Source: Methylococcaceae bacterium (GTDB taxonomy: Bacteria; Pseudomonadota; Gammaproteobacteria; Methylococcales; Methylomonadaceae). From it: DNA of 23,080 nucleotides. Shown piece after piece: positions 1 through 8,193 of this stretch. The DNA is taken from NCBI GenBank assembly GCA_030618325.1, contig JAUXDP010000013.1:1-23080 (forward strand), in the 5' to 3' direction. The notes below the pieces were generated by a model, which was not told the DNA's origin, searched no databases, and saw only the letters and a program-made list of their open reading frames with translations. The position numbers and the translations under genes are program-made. Each line of letters opens with the position of its first letter. The first letter of the stretch is position 1.

Positions 1-344
1 GCAAAAGTAGTGACTGTTTCATGTTTAAAAGTTCTAAGCATGACGCAATCTACCATGCTGGAAATTACTCGAGCACTATCTTCCAATGGCTCACCTCTGC
101 CTAATTGGGTGTCCCTTGAAGACAAAAACAAGGCGCTACCACCAAAATGGGTAATGCCCGTTTCAAAGGAAATGCGAGTGCGGGTTGATGATTTTTCAAA
201 AACCATAGCCAGTACTTGCCCCTTCAGTGGCTGAAAGTCTGGGTCGCGGTGGTTTTTTAGCTCTATCGCTCTGCTGATTAATGACTTGATTTCTTTTGCA
301 GTCAAATCAAGTAAGCTGATGAAGTGTCTGGGTGATTTAGTCAT
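1..344 (-). CDS. argF: Ornithine carbamoyltransferase, N-terminal part (cut by window edge)
   Basis: Cytosolic arginine-biosynthesis enzyme that joins carbamoyl phosphate and ornithine to make citrulline. Only about the first 114 codons are present; the gene runs off the left edge. The translation begins MTKSPRHFISLLDLTAKEIK and contains FEKSSTRTRISFE near residues 49-61, the carbamoyl-phosphate-binding STRTR signature of the aspartate/ornithine carbamoyltransferase family. The following residues, with GGSALFLSSRDTQLGRGEPLEDSARV, fit OTCase rather than ATCase. The ATG at 344-342 overlaps the argD stop (ATGA), so translational coupling with argD is likely and supports the assignment. The start is certain in frame; the remaining two thirds of the gene cannot be judged. 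Confidence 0.93.
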   Translation of the reverse strand, partial: MTKSPRHFISLLDLTAKEIKSLISRAIELKNHRDPDFQPLKGQVLAMVFEKSSTRTRISFETGITHFGGSALFLSSRDTQLGRGEPLEDSARVISSMVDCVMLRTFKHETVTTF

Positions 345-1519
345 TGTTGTTCAGTGTGTTCGGTAATAAGTTCAGAGAGTGTATTGACCAGATAATGAAT
401 TTGTTCCTGATCTATGATTAATGGTGGCAATATGCGTATGGTTTTTTCATTGGTGACATTAATTAACAATTTTTTGGCTAGTGCTTCCTGGACGAGATTT
501 GCACAGGGTTTAGCTAGCTCTATGCCTATCATCATGCCTTTATGACGAATTTCGGAAACCTGCTTGTTATTCTGTAATTTTTCAGCAATTTTGCTGCTGA
601 TAAGGCCTCCTTTTTTAGCCGCTTCATTGATTAGATCTTCCTGGTTAAGAGTATCCAGTACTGCAAGGGCAGCGCTACAAGCTAAAGGGTTGCCACCAAA
701 GGTTGAGCCGTGAGTGCCGGCAGTTAATTGCTCGGCTGCTTTTCCTGAAGCGAGGCAAGCGCCAATAGGAACTCCATTACCTAGCGCTTTGGCTAAAGTA
801 CATACGTCTGGAGTAATGTTATTGTGTTGATAGGCCAGAAATTTTCCAGTTCGGCCAATACCTGTTTGTATTTCGTCCAGCATCATCAGCATTTGATGAC
901 GATCGCAAATATCTCGGATTTTGTTTAAATAATCAGCGTCAGGAATATTAACACCACCCTCGCCCTGTACCGGTTCAACCAATATTGCCACGATATTGCT
1001 ATTGCTTTGGATAGCTTGTTCTATAGCAGGAATATCGTTAAAGGGAATATGAACAAAGCCATCCAATAAAGGCATAAAGCCTTGTTGTACTTTGGCATTG
1101 CCTGTTGCGCTGAGGGTTGCCATAGTCCGGCCATGAAAGCTTTTTTCCATGGTGATAATGACGGGCTGGGTGATGCCCTGGTTATTCCCATAACGGCGGG
1201 CTATTTTAATAGCTGCTTCATTTGCTTCAGCGCCGGAGTTGCAGAAAAAGGCACTTTCCATATTGCTACGCTGGCAAAGCTTGTCAGCTAGTTGTTCCTG
1301 TAAATCCAGGCCATACAGGTTGGAGGTGTGCAATAATTTTTCGCTTTGCTTGCAGATAGCGGCATGTACGGCAGGATGGGCATGGCCCAGGTTGCAAACG
1401 GCAATGCCGGAAAGAGCATCCAGGTAGCGGGTGTCATTTTTGTCCCAAAGCCAGGCACCTTTTCCTCGAATAAAAGAGACGGGTAAGCGACCATAAGTAG
1501 GCATTATATGATTAGTCAT
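341..1519 (-). CDS. argD: Acetylornithine aminotransferase (class III PLP aminotransferase)
   Basis: PLP-dependent enzyme that transaminates N-acetylglutamate semialdehyde to N-acetylornithine in arginine synthesis; the family often also acts as the succinyldiaminopimelate aminotransferase of lysine synthesis. The 392-residue length is normal. Visible landmarks are CNSGAEANE (residues 93-101, cofactor phosphate loop), SFHGRT (127-132), LDEIQTGIGRTG (214-225, with Asp215 facing the pyridine nitrogen) and the Schiff-base lysine Lys244 in TLAKALGNGVPIGA. It lies upstream of argF with a 4-base ATGA overlap, so argD-argF form an operon. M1 and M6 are both possible starts and neither has a clear ribosome binding site; M1 is kept. 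The 149-base gap to divergent grxD must hold both promoters. Confidence 0.95.
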   Translation of the reverse strand: MTNHIMPTYGRLPVSFIRGKGAWLWDKNDTRYLDALSGIAVCNLGHAHPAVHAAICKQSEKLLHTSNLYGLDLQEQLADKLCQRSNMESAFFCNSGAEANEAAIKIARRYGNNQGITQPVIITMEKSFHGRTMATLSATGNAKVQQGFMPLLDGFVHIPFNDIPAIEQAIQSNSNIVAILVEPVQGEGGVNIPDADYLNKIRDICDRHQMLMMLDEIQTGIGRTGKFLAYQHNNITPDVCTLAKALGNGVPIGACLASGKAAEQLTAGTHGSTFGGNPLACSAALAVLDTLNQEDLINEAAKKGGLISSKIAEKLQNNKQVSEIRHKGMMIGIELAKPCANLVQEALAKKLLINVTNEKTIRILPPLIIDQEQIHYLVNTLSELITEHTEQQ

Positions 1520-1668
1520 TAGGTTGGTAACAAGAAAAAAGACGAGTGCTTAAGTAGTCGAAAAACTTTTTATTATATGAGCGTATCAATATCGAAGCAA
1601 TTTTAATGAGAAAAATATTGGTCTTTTTTTAAATTGCAATAGTTGATAGAATTACTAGGTTTTATTTT

Positions 1669-2004
1669 ATGGTAACTATTATGGATGTAATTGAGAGAAT
1701 TAAAGATCAGATTGGCAATAATTCGGTAGTTTTATACATGAAGGGTACACCAGATTTTCCACAATGTGGTTTTTCTGGACAAACTGCTCAGGTATTAGCT
1801 GCCTGTAAGGCAAAATATATGCATGTTAATATTTTTGAGGATCCAGAAATTAGAGAAGCTTTGAAAGAATATTCCAATTGGCCCACTTATCCTCAGCTAT
1901 ATATCAAAGGTGAACTGGTAGGAGGTTGCGATATTATTATGGATTTATATAATCGCGGTGAGCTAGGAAAAATGTTGGCTAAAGCTGATAGTGTCATTCA
2001 GTAG
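1669..2004 (+). CDS. grxD: Monothiol glutaredoxin, Grx4/GrxD type
   Basis: Monothiol glutaredoxin that binds and delivers [2Fe-2S] clusters, usually with a BolA partner. The active-site motif CGFS follows KGTPDFPQ, and WPTYPQLYIKGELVGGCDI is the glutathione-binding region with the cis-proline TYP and GGCD turn. The 111-residue length matches the single-domain E. coli type. Two starts are possible: ATG 1669 (an AGG about a dozen bases upstream) and ATG 1681 (no clear ribosome binding site); the first is chosen weakly. The last 11 bases overlap the end of convergent rnt. Confidence 0.93.
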   Translation: MVTIMDVIERIKDQIGNNSVVLYMKGTPDFPQCGFSGQTAQVLAACKAKYMHVNIFEDPEIREALKEYSNWPTYPQLYIKGELVGGCDIIMDLYNRGELGKMLAKADSVIQ

Positions 2005-2638
2005 TCTTTGGCGGGGAATCTATACTTGCTTCAAGCTGTTTCCAGCGGTTGACGATTTTGCAGAATAGTTCCGCCGTTTGTTCAGCATCGTAAAGGGCTG
2101 AGTGGGCTTTTTCGCTATCCCACTCCATTTCTGCCGCTTTGGCTATTTTGGCGAGTACAGTTTGGCCATACATTAATCCACCTAGAGTGGCCGTATCGAA
2201 AGTACTGAAGGGGTGAAAAGGGCTGCGCTTTATTTGAGTGCGTTTGATAGCGGCATTTAAAAAACCGATATCAAACGCAGGGTTATGGCCAACTAGAATG
2301 GCGCGCGTACATTGGTTACGTTTTATTGCCTGTTTTATGGGTTTAAAAATGCGATTTAATGCGTCCTTTTCATCAACGGCCATACGAAAAGGATGATAAG
2401 GATCAATGCCAGTAAATTTTAGTGCAGCGTCATCAAGTTCGGAACTTTTAAAGGGAATTATGTGTGCAGCATGAGTTTCACTTTTTGTGAAGTTGCCATC
2501 AGCATTGAGTTCCACAATGACAGCCGCAATTTCTAATAGTGGGTTTTTTTTATTGTCGAATCCTGCGGTTTCAATATCAATAATTACTGGCAGATAACCT
2601 CTGAATCGATTGGCAACTGGGTTCTTGGCAATTTCCAT
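1994..2638 (-). CDS. rnt: Ribonuclease T (DEDDh 3'-5' exoribonuclease)
   Basis: Trims the 3' ends of tRNA and other stable RNAs, including the tRNA CCA end. The DEDDh motifs are visible: Exo I IDIETAGFD with Asp21 and Glu23, Exo II in GHNPAFDIGFLN, and Exo III HSALYDAEQTAELF with the catalytic His and, five residues on, Asp. The 214-residue length matches RNase T. The substrate-binding pattern with SPFHPFSTFDTATLGGLMYGQT is typical of RNase T and separates it from the DnaQ proofreading subunit. It converges on grxD with an 11-base overlap of coding ends. The start at 2638 is the first ATG and agrees with family N-termini. Confidence 0.93.
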   Translation of the reverse strand: MEIAKNPVANRFRGYLPVIIDIETAGFDNKKNPLLEIAAVIVELNADGNFTKSETHAAHIIPFKSSELDDAALKFTGIDPYHPFRMAVDEKDALNRIFKPIKQAIKRNQCTRAILVGHNPAFDIGFLNAAIKRTQIKRSPFHPFSTFDTATLGGLMYGQTVLAKIAKAAEMEWDSEKAHSALYDAEQTAELFCKIVNRWKQLEASIDSPPKTTE

Positions 2639-2770
2639 AGAACCGGGACTTTAGCAAACAACCTTAGCCATCTGCAAGTTGAATATATTCGATGAAAGTT
2701 AATCTTTATGATATGTTACCGCTTCTATTTCCCAGAAAACGCGCAATAGTGCAAATTATGAGGATTATTA

Positions 2771-3574
2771 ATGAATAAAAAAAACATCTTTGCAAAACGT
2801 AATTCTTTGTTCTATATAGTTTTATCGATAGTAATATTGAATGGTTGTGCAAGTACAGCCCATAACCCTCAAGACCCCTGGGAGGGATGGAATAGAGGTA
2901 CGCAGACCTTCAATGATAATGTTGACGACTATCTATTGAAACCAGTTGCTGAGGGTTATGATTATGTAACTCCTGATTTTGTTAGTACTGGTGTTTCCAA
3001 TTTTTTTAGTAATTTGAAAGATATTGGTGTAACCATTAACGATTTATTGCAACTTAAGTTCATGCAAGGTGGTATGGATGCTGGTCGTTTTTTAGTTAAT
3101 ACTACAGCTGGACTGGGTGGCTTGATTGATGTTGCCTCGATGATTAACTTACCAAAACATGAGGAGGATTTTGGTCAAACCCTTGGTTATTGGGGCGTGC
3201 CTGCAGGGCCTTATCTGGTGCTTCCTTTTTTTGGGCCGAGCAGTCCTCGGGGGACGCTAGGCTTAGTGGGAGATGCCGCAATGAATCCATTAAGCTATAC
3301 CATCTTAGTGGGTGGCAGTTTATCATCAGTAGCTAGTTGGTCTTCTGCTGGTGCTAGGGGAGTGGAGACTGTTGATACAAGAGCAAATTTGATTAACGTG
3401 GAAAAACTGGCAACTGAAGCAGCCCTAGATCGATATGCATTTTTCAGAGATGCTTATTTGCAACGCCGTCGCCATTTAATTTATGACGGCGAAGTGCCAG
3501 AAGATAAACAATATGATTTCGATGTTGATATTGACTTCGACGATGATTTGGACGAGTTGGAGGGTTCTGAGTAG
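2771..3574 (+). CDS. mlaA: MlaA/VacJ outer-membrane lipoprotein of the Mla lipid-asymmetry system
   Basis: Outer-membrane component that removes phospholipid from the outer leaflet and passes it to the MlaC-MlaFEDB pathway. A lipoprotein signal ends in the lipobox LNGC, with Cys26 as the lipidated residue. The family core follows: DPWEGWNRGTQTFND, then FFSNLKDIGVTINDLLQLK and RFLVNTTAGLGGLIDVA, with the GYWGVPAGPYLVLPFFGPSSPRGT block. An AGGA lies about 6 bases before the ATG. The C-terminus is a striking run of acidic residues (about a dozen Asp/Glu in the last 20), beyond the usual core. The other Mla genes are not in this window. It ends 4 bases before the convergent pyrC stop. Confidence 0.95.
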   Translation: MNKKNIFAKRNSLFYIVLSIVILNGCASTAHNPQDPWEGWNRGTQTFNDNVDDYLLKPVAEGYDYVTPDFVSTGVSNFFSNLKDIGVTINDLLQLKFMQGGMDAGRFLVNTTAGLGGLIDVASMINLPKHEEDFGQTLGYWGVPAGPYLVLPFFGPSSPRGTLGLVGDAAMNPLSYTILVGGSLSSVASWSSAGARGVETVDTRANLINVEKLATEAALDRYAFFRDAYLQRRRHLIYDGEVPEDKQYDFDVDIDFDDDLDELEGSE

Positions 3575-3578
3575 GCTC

Positions 3579-4613
3579 TTAATTCATAAGCCGCCAGGTG
3601 AGGTCTTCACCCGCTCTAAGTGGAATCAGAAAATTGTTTTCTACTTGATAATTATCGGGAATCCTCCAGGTTGCTTTTTGTATCATTATTTTGTCAGTAT
3701 TTCTAGGTAACCGGTAAAAGTCGGCACCATTGAAGCTTGCAAAGGCCTCCAGTTTATCCAGTTTTTCAGCACGATCAAAGATTTCGGCATACAGTTCAAT
3801 GGCTGCGTGGGCACTGTAACATCCGGCGCAGCCACAGCTGTTTTCTTTAAGGTGTTGTAAGTGTGGTGCACTGTCCGTGCCGAGAAAAAATTTTTTATTT
3901 CCTCCTGTAGCTGCCTCAATCAGTGCTTGACGGTGGGTTTCTCGTTTAATGATAGGTAGGCAGTAGTAGTGAGGCTTGATTCCTCCAGCAAGAATAGCGT
4001 TGCGGTTAAACATAAGATGCTGCGGGGTAATGGTAGCGGCTAATTGTTCGGATGCTTCCGTAACAAACTGCACAGCTTCGCGAGTGGTGGCATGCTCAAA
4101 GACGATACGTAATTCTGGAAAATTTTTGATAATACCGGCAAGAACTTTATCAAGAAAGATTTTTTCCCGATCAAAGATGTCGTATTTAGCCTCAGTGACT
4201 TCTCCATGAATCAGTAACGGAATATCATGTTCTTGCATGGTTTCCAGTACGTGATAGATCAGGTCAAGTTTACTAACACCGGAATCCGAGTTGGTTGTTG
4301 CTCCTGCAGGATACAGTTTAAAGGCGTATACATGCGGTGATTCAGCTGCTTTTTCAACCTCTGAAGTCGTGGTCGAGTCAGTAAGGTACAGAGTCATTAG
4401 TGGTGTAAAATCCAGGCCTTTCGGGATAGCCTGAATAATTTCCTGCCGATAATTCTCAGCCTGCGCAACTGTAGTAACAGGCGATTTTAGATTAGGCATA
4501 ATAACCGCTCGGGAAAATTGCCTGGCTGTGTGAGGGATAACGGTTTTTAATATCGCTCCCGTCCGTACATGCAAATGCCAATCATCAGGTTGGGTTATGA
4601 TCAATTTTTCCAT
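3579..4613 (-). CDS. pyrC: Dihydroorotase, class II (homodimeric PyrC)
   Basis: Zinc enzyme that cyclises carbamoyl aspartate to dihydroorotate, third step of pyrimidine synthesis. Metal ligands are visible: His13 and His15 in DDWHLHVR, the carboxylated Lys99 in YAFKLYPAGATTNS, His136 in LLIHGEV, a histidine in FEHATT, and the catalytic Asp in LGTDSAPH. The 344-residue length matches the E. coli-like class II enzyme and the CGCAGCYSAHAAIELYAE block is typical. The neighbouring gene fmdB is divergent. No regulatory attenuator was recognised in the short upstream region. Confidence 0.95.
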   Translation of the reverse strand: MEKLIITQPDDWHLHVRTGAILKTVIPHTARQFSRAVIMPNLKSPVTTVAQAENYRQEIIQAIPKGLDFTPLMTLYLTDSTTTSEVEKAAESPHVYAFKLYPAGATTNSDSGVSKLDLIYHVLETMQEHDIPLLIHGEVTEAKYDIFDREKIFLDKVLAGIIKNFPELRIVFEHATTREAVQFVTEASEQLAATITPQHLMFNRNAILAGGIKPHYYCLPIIKRETHRQALIEAATGGNKKFFLGTDSAPHLQHLKENSCGCAGCYSAHAAIELYAEIFDRAEKLDKLEAFASFNGADFYRLPRNTDKIMIQKATWRIPDNYQVENNFLIPLRAGEDLTWRLMN

Positions 4614-4719
4614 TATTTTCTGTTTTTAATTTAATATATAAGGCCATTTTTACGGTGTGGCTCTTGAAAAAAGAAAATTAGGCCTTATTGTAAGTTATAT
4701 TTTTGTTTTGGAGTGGATA

Positions 4720-5016
4720 ATGCCAATTTATGAGTATTTTTGCCAAAAGTGTGGTCATGAGCATGAAGCTTTACAGAAAATAAGTGCTGAGCCACTTGTT
4801 TCATGCCCAGCGTGTAATGAACCTGAGTTAAAGAAAAAAATCTCTGCAGCTGGTTTCAGATTAAAAGGTGGCGGCTGGTATGAGACTGATTTTAAGAATG
4901 GCTCAAAAAAGAATGTTGCAGGGGAAAGCAAATCAACTGATAAATCAACCTCTAAAGCATCAGGCAAATCAGCAGCTAAATCTAGTTGTTGTGGAGGCGG
5001 AAGCCATAGTCACTAA
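4720..5016 (+). CDS. FmdB-family zinc-ribbon protein
   Basis: Small putative regulatory zinc-ribbon protein of the FmdB/CxxC_CxxC_SSSS family, 98 residues. MPIYEYFCQKCGHEHEALQKI and SCPACNEPELKKKISAAGFRLKG give two CxxC pairs (CQKC and CPAC) that should bind one zinc. The C-terminal half is a Lys/Ser-rich linker ending SSCCGGGSHSH, a possible second metal site. I chose ATG 4720 because GGAG sits 6 bases upstream and family members begin MPIYEY; a longer GTG-initiated frame from 4657 would add 21 hydrophobic residues with no homology. It precedes aspS by 63 bases in the same direction, a common proteobacterial arrangement, so co-transcription is likely. Molecular role is unknown in the family. 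Confidence 0.88.
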   Translation: MPIYEYFCQKCGHEHEALQKISAEPLVSCPACNEPELKKKISAAGFRLKGGGWYETDFKNGSKKNVAGESKSTDKSTSKASGKSAAKSSCCGGGSHSH

Positions 5017-5079
5017 AAAAGCATCCGGCAGTTTTATTTGACCGCTATCGAAGATTATTTAAATTAATAGAGAAAAAAT

Positions 5080-6885
5080 ATGCGTAGCCACAAATGTGGA
5101 GAATTAAATAGTGCCCATCTTGGCGAACAAGTGGAATTATGTGGATGGGTGCATAGACGCCGTGATCATGGCGGGGTCATCTTTATTGACCTTAGAGATA
5201 GGGCTGGTTTGGTGCAAGTTGTCTTTGATCCTGACTCGGCCGAAACCTTTGCCATAGCGGAAACTGTTCGCAGTGAATACGTCTTACAAATTCAGGGAAC
5301 GGTTAGAAATCGACCGGAAGGCACAGTAAACCCTGACATGGCTACCGGCGGAATTGAAATTCTGGTGAGCCATATTGAAGTATTGAACACTTCAGAAACC
5401 CCGCCTTTCCCACTGGAAGAAAGTAGCGGTATTGAGGTTAACGAAGACACCCGTCTACGCTATCGCTATATTGATTTGCGGCGTACTGAAATGCAAGAAA
5501 AAATGCGTTTTCGTCGAGATGTGACGCGTTGCTTGCGGAATTTTCTTGATGAACATGATTTTTTCGAAATCGAAACCCCCTACTTAACCAAAGCAACGCC
5601 TGAGGGTGCTCGGGATTATCTGGTGCCAAGTCGTACTCATGAGAATAGCTTTTTTGCGTTACCACAATCACCGCAATTGTATAAACAATTGTTAATGATT
5701 TCTGGTATGGATCGCTATTACCAAGTGGTTCGCTGTTTTCGGGATGAGGATTTACGTGCTGATCGACAGCCGGAATTCACCCAGTTGGATATCGAAACCT
5801 CTTTCATGACTGAAGAACAGATCATGTTTTTGATGGAAGAAATGATTCGACACCTGTTCAATGAAACCCTCGAAGAAAAGTTGCCTGCAGTATTTCCACA
5901 GATGACTTATCAAGAGGCCATGCAGCGTTTTGGTAGTGATGCCCCGGATTTACGCATTCCACTGGAGTTGGTAGATATTGCCGATGAAATGAAGGATGTT
6001 GAATTCAAAGTTTTCTCAGGGCCAGCCAATGACCCTAACGGTCGTGTAGTTGCGTTGCGATTACCCCATGGTTCAGAACTCAGCCGTAAGGACATTGATG
6101 AATTAACCAAATTTGTTGGCATCTATGGCGCTAAAGGCCTGGCTTATATTAAAGTCAATGATCGTGCCGGTGGACTGGAAGGTTTGCAATCACCGATCGT
6201 AAAATTTGCACCCGCCGAAGTGTGGGAGCAAGTGCTAACCAAGACAGAAGCGCAAACTGGAGATCTGGTTTTTTTCGGAGCAGACAAAACCAATATAGTT
6301 AATGAAGCGATGGGCGCGTTACGAGTTAAGTTGGGACATGATCGTGGTTTGCTTGAGGGTAAATGGAAACCGGTGTGGATAATAGATTTTCCAATGTTTG
6401 ACTGGGACGATAAAAATCAGCGCTGGAATGCAATACATCATCCTTTTACAGCACCTAGTTGCGATATTGAAGCATTGCAAGCTCACCCAGGAGAAGCCTT
6501 GTCAAGAGCGTATGATCTGGTTTTAAATGGTACTGAAGTGGGTGGCGGGTCGATTCGTATTCATCGCACTGAAATGCAACAGCAGGTTTTTAAACTGCTC
6601 GGAATTGGCGAGCAGGAAGCGAAAGAAAAATTTGGCTTCCTGTTAGAAGCTTTAAAATATGGCTGCCCTCCACATGGCGGTATTGCTTTTGGTATGGATC
6701 GTTTGGTGATGTTAATGACGGGATCGAAATCAATTCGTGAAGTTATTGCATTTCCGAAAACACAAACAGCCGCATGTCCGTTGATGGATGCGCCTGCTAT
6801 AGTCAATGATGCGCAATTACGTGAGTTAGGTATTAAATTGCGTAAACCAGTTAATAAAGAAAGCGAAAGCGAGCAACAGGAGTAA
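5080..6885 (+). CDS. aspS: Aspartyl-tRNA synthetase, bacterial type, probably non-discriminating
   Basis: Charges tRNA with aspartate. The 601 residues contain an N-terminal OB-fold anticodon domain (GWVHRRRDHGGVIFIDLRDR), class II motif 2 (FRDEDLRADRQPEFTQLDIE), the GAD insertion domain (roughly residues 285-420), and motif 3 (GIAFGMDRLVMLMTG). In the anticodon domain His30 and the RPEGT turn near Gly81 match the residues that make the Pseudomonas aeruginosa enzyme charge both tRNA-Asp and tRNA-Asn; discriminating enzymes such as E. coli carry Leu and Lys there. If so the cell needs GatCAB to convert Asp-tRNA-Asn. The start has only a weak GAGA upstream but agrees with the family N-terminus MRSHxCG. 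Likely co-transcribed with fmdB and nadA. Confidence 0.96.
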   Translation: MRSHKCGELNSAHLGEQVELCGWVHRRRDHGGVIFIDLRDRAGLVQVVFDPDSAETFAIAETVRSEYVLQIQGTVRNRPEGTVNPDMATGGIEILVSHIEVLNTSETPPFPLEESSGIEVNEDTRLRYRYIDLRRTEMQEKMRFRRDVTRCLRNFLDEHDFFEIETPYLTKATPEGARDYLVPSRTHENSFFALPQSPQLYKQLLMISGMDRYYQVVRCFRDEDLRADRQPEFTQLDIETSFMTEEQIMFLMEEMIRHLFNETLEEKLPAVFPQMTYQEAMQRFGSDAPDLRIPLELVDIADEMKDVEFKVFSGPANDPNGRVVALRLPHGSELSRKDIDELTKFVGIYGAKGLAYIKVNDRAGGLEGLQSPIVKFAPAEVWEQVLTKTEAQTGDLVFFGADKTNIVNEAMGALRVKLGHDRGLLEGKWKPVWIIDFPMFDWDDKNQRWNAIHHPFTAPSCDIEALQAHPGEALSRAYDLVLNGTEVGGGSIRIHRTEMQQQVFKLLGIGEQEAKEKFGFLLEALKYGCPPHGGIAFGMDRLVMLMTGSKSIREVIAFPKTQTAACPLMDAPAIVNDAQLRELGIKLRKPVNKESESEQQE

Positions 6886-6905
6886 TTTCCTGCTTGCCTG
6901 GAATC

Positions 6906-6911
6906 AGGAGG
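6906..6911 (+). promoter_or_regulatory. Strong ribosome binding site for nadA
   Basis: AGGAGG, a full Shine-Dalgarno match, 7 bases before ATG 6919. It fixes the nadA start within the 33-base gap after aspS. Confidence 0.85.
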
Positions 6912-6918
6912 TATTATT

Positions 6919-8013
6919 ATGGCTTCAGCAACTTTAGCTATCCAAAATTATGCATTGCTTGAAGATGAGGAATGTGACGCACGGATTGTGGCTGCCAAGG
7001 AAAAGTTGGGTGATCGTTGTATCATTTTAGGCCATCATTATCAGCGTGATGAAGTTTTTAAACATGCTGATTATTCCGGTGATTCTCTAAAATTATCGCG
7101 TGATGCAGCGCAATCTAATGCAGAATATATCGTATTCTGCGGTGTCCATTTCATGGCTGAAGTGGCTGATATTTTATCCCGTCCTGAACAAATAGCTATT
7201 TTGCCGGATATGGCGGCAGGTTGCTCAATGGCGGATATGGCTAACTTGGGCAAGGTACAGAAGTGCTGGGAAGAACTGGCTCAGGTTCTTGACCCGGAAA
7301 CCGAAGTTACCCCAGTTACCTATATCAATTCAGCAGCTGATTTAAAAGCCTTTTGCGGCAAACATGATGGCATCGTCTGCACATCCTCAAATGCTCAAAG
7401 AATTCTGGAATGGAGCTTTGCCAAACGGGAAAAAGTACTGTTTTTCCCCGATCAACATTTAGGCCGGAATACCGGCTTTAGAATGGGTATCCCGCTGGAA
7501 GAAATGGTCACCTGGGATTTTAATAAACCGATGGGTGGTTTAACCGAACAGCAAATTCTGGATGCTAAAATTATTCTCTGGAAAGGCTTTTGTTCGGTAC
7601 ATCAAGTTTTTCAACCCGAACAAATCGACGATTTTCTGGAACGCTATCCTGAAACCAAAGTCATTTCTCATCCTGAAGCTAATTTTGAAGTTTGCCAGAA
7701 AGCAGACTATGTGGGTTCAACAGAAAACATCTTAAAAACAGTCAAGGAAGCCGAGCCAGGCACTCGCTGGCTGGTAGCGACAGAGCTTAACCTGGTTAAT
7801 CGACTGCATGAGCAATGTAAAGACCAGGGAAAAAATGTGCATTTTATGTCGCCCACAGTCTCTATGTGTTCGACTATGTTCAGAACCGATCCACAACATT
7901 TAGCCTGGATACTGGAAAACCTTGTCGAGGGTAACGTCGTGAATCAGATTTCTGTGGAACCGGAACAGGCAAAATTAGCTAAACTTGCATTAGAGAATAT
8001 GTTATCTGTTTAA
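6919..8013 (+). CDS. nadA: Quinolinate synthase A
   Basis: [4Fe-4S] enzyme condensing iminoaspartate with dihydroxyacetone phosphate to quinolinate, the pyridine precursor of NAD. The three internally repeated NadA domains are recognisable: GHHYQRDEVFKHADYSGDS, CGVHFMAEVADIL with PDMAAGCSMADM, then IVCTSSNAQRIL, HPEANFEVCQKADYVGST and SPTVSMCSTMFRTDPQHLAW. Cysteines in CGVHF, VCTSSN and SMCSTM correspond to the three cluster ligands. The 364-residue length is normal for the gammaproteobacterial form. It sits 33 bases downstream of aspS with its own strong ribosome binding site; nadB and nadC are not nearby. Confidence 0.95.
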   Translation: MASATLAIQNYALLEDEECDARIVAAKEKLGDRCIILGHHYQRDEVFKHADYSGDSLKLSRDAAQSNAEYIVFCGVHFMAEVADILSRPEQIAILPDMAAGCSMADMANLGKVQKCWEELAQVLDPETEVTPVTYINSAADLKAFCGKHDGIVCTSSNAQRILEWSFAKREKVLFFPDQHLGRNTGFRMGIPLEEMVTWDFNKPMGGLTEQQILDAKIILWKGFCSVHQVFQPEQIDDFLERYPETKVISHPEANFEVCQKADYVGSTENILKTVKEAEPGTRWLVATELNLVNRLHEQCKDQGKNVHFMSPTVSMCSTMFRTDPQHLAWILENLVEGNVVNQISVEPEQAKLAKLALENMLSV

Positions 8014-8079
8014 GCTGATGTGATGTCGAGGAAAGGCATGCCAGCTCTATATTTTTTAAGCGAAACAAAGAGATCCCGT

Positions 8080-8184
8080 GTAGGTTGGATGAGCTTATCA
8101 AGCGAAGCGCGATAATGGTGTCCGACATTTTGCAGTTGTCGGATTGCGTTTTTTCGCTATGCTCAAAAATCTTATCCAACTTAC
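8080..8184. repeat. Long imperfect palindrome, REP/BIME-like
   Basis: Nested inverted repeat of 105 bases. The outer arms GTAGGTTGGATGAG (8080-8093) and CTTATCCAACTTAC (8171-8184) pair at 12 of 14 positions, the exceptions being G-T type. Middle arms AGCGAA (8101-8106) and TTCGCT (8152-8157) pair, and the inner arms TCCGACA (8121-8127) and TGTCGGA (8137-8143) are perfect around a 9-base loop. A run of T follows the inner hairpin. The composition resembles the GTAGGTTGG-type repetitive palindromes scattered in many gammaproteobacterial genomes (recognised from memory, not searched). It follows nadA and may act as a transcription terminator or mRNA stabiliser; it ends 9 bases before yadG. Confidence 0.75.
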
Positions 8185-8193
8185 ATATTTAAC

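Noticed and set aside
10..234. 74-codon plus-strand ORF at the left edge
   Set aside because: It is the antisense shadow of argF, whose minus-strand translation is clearly an ornithine carbamoyltransferase.
1624..1652. sigma70 promoter for grxD (TAGAAT)
   Set aside because: The -10-like hexamer has only a T-run at the -35 position, too weak in such AT-rich DNA.
4657..4719. GTG-initiated longer FmdB product
   Set aside because: The extra 21 residues match nothing and the ATG at 4720 has a good ribosome binding site and the family start MPIYEY.
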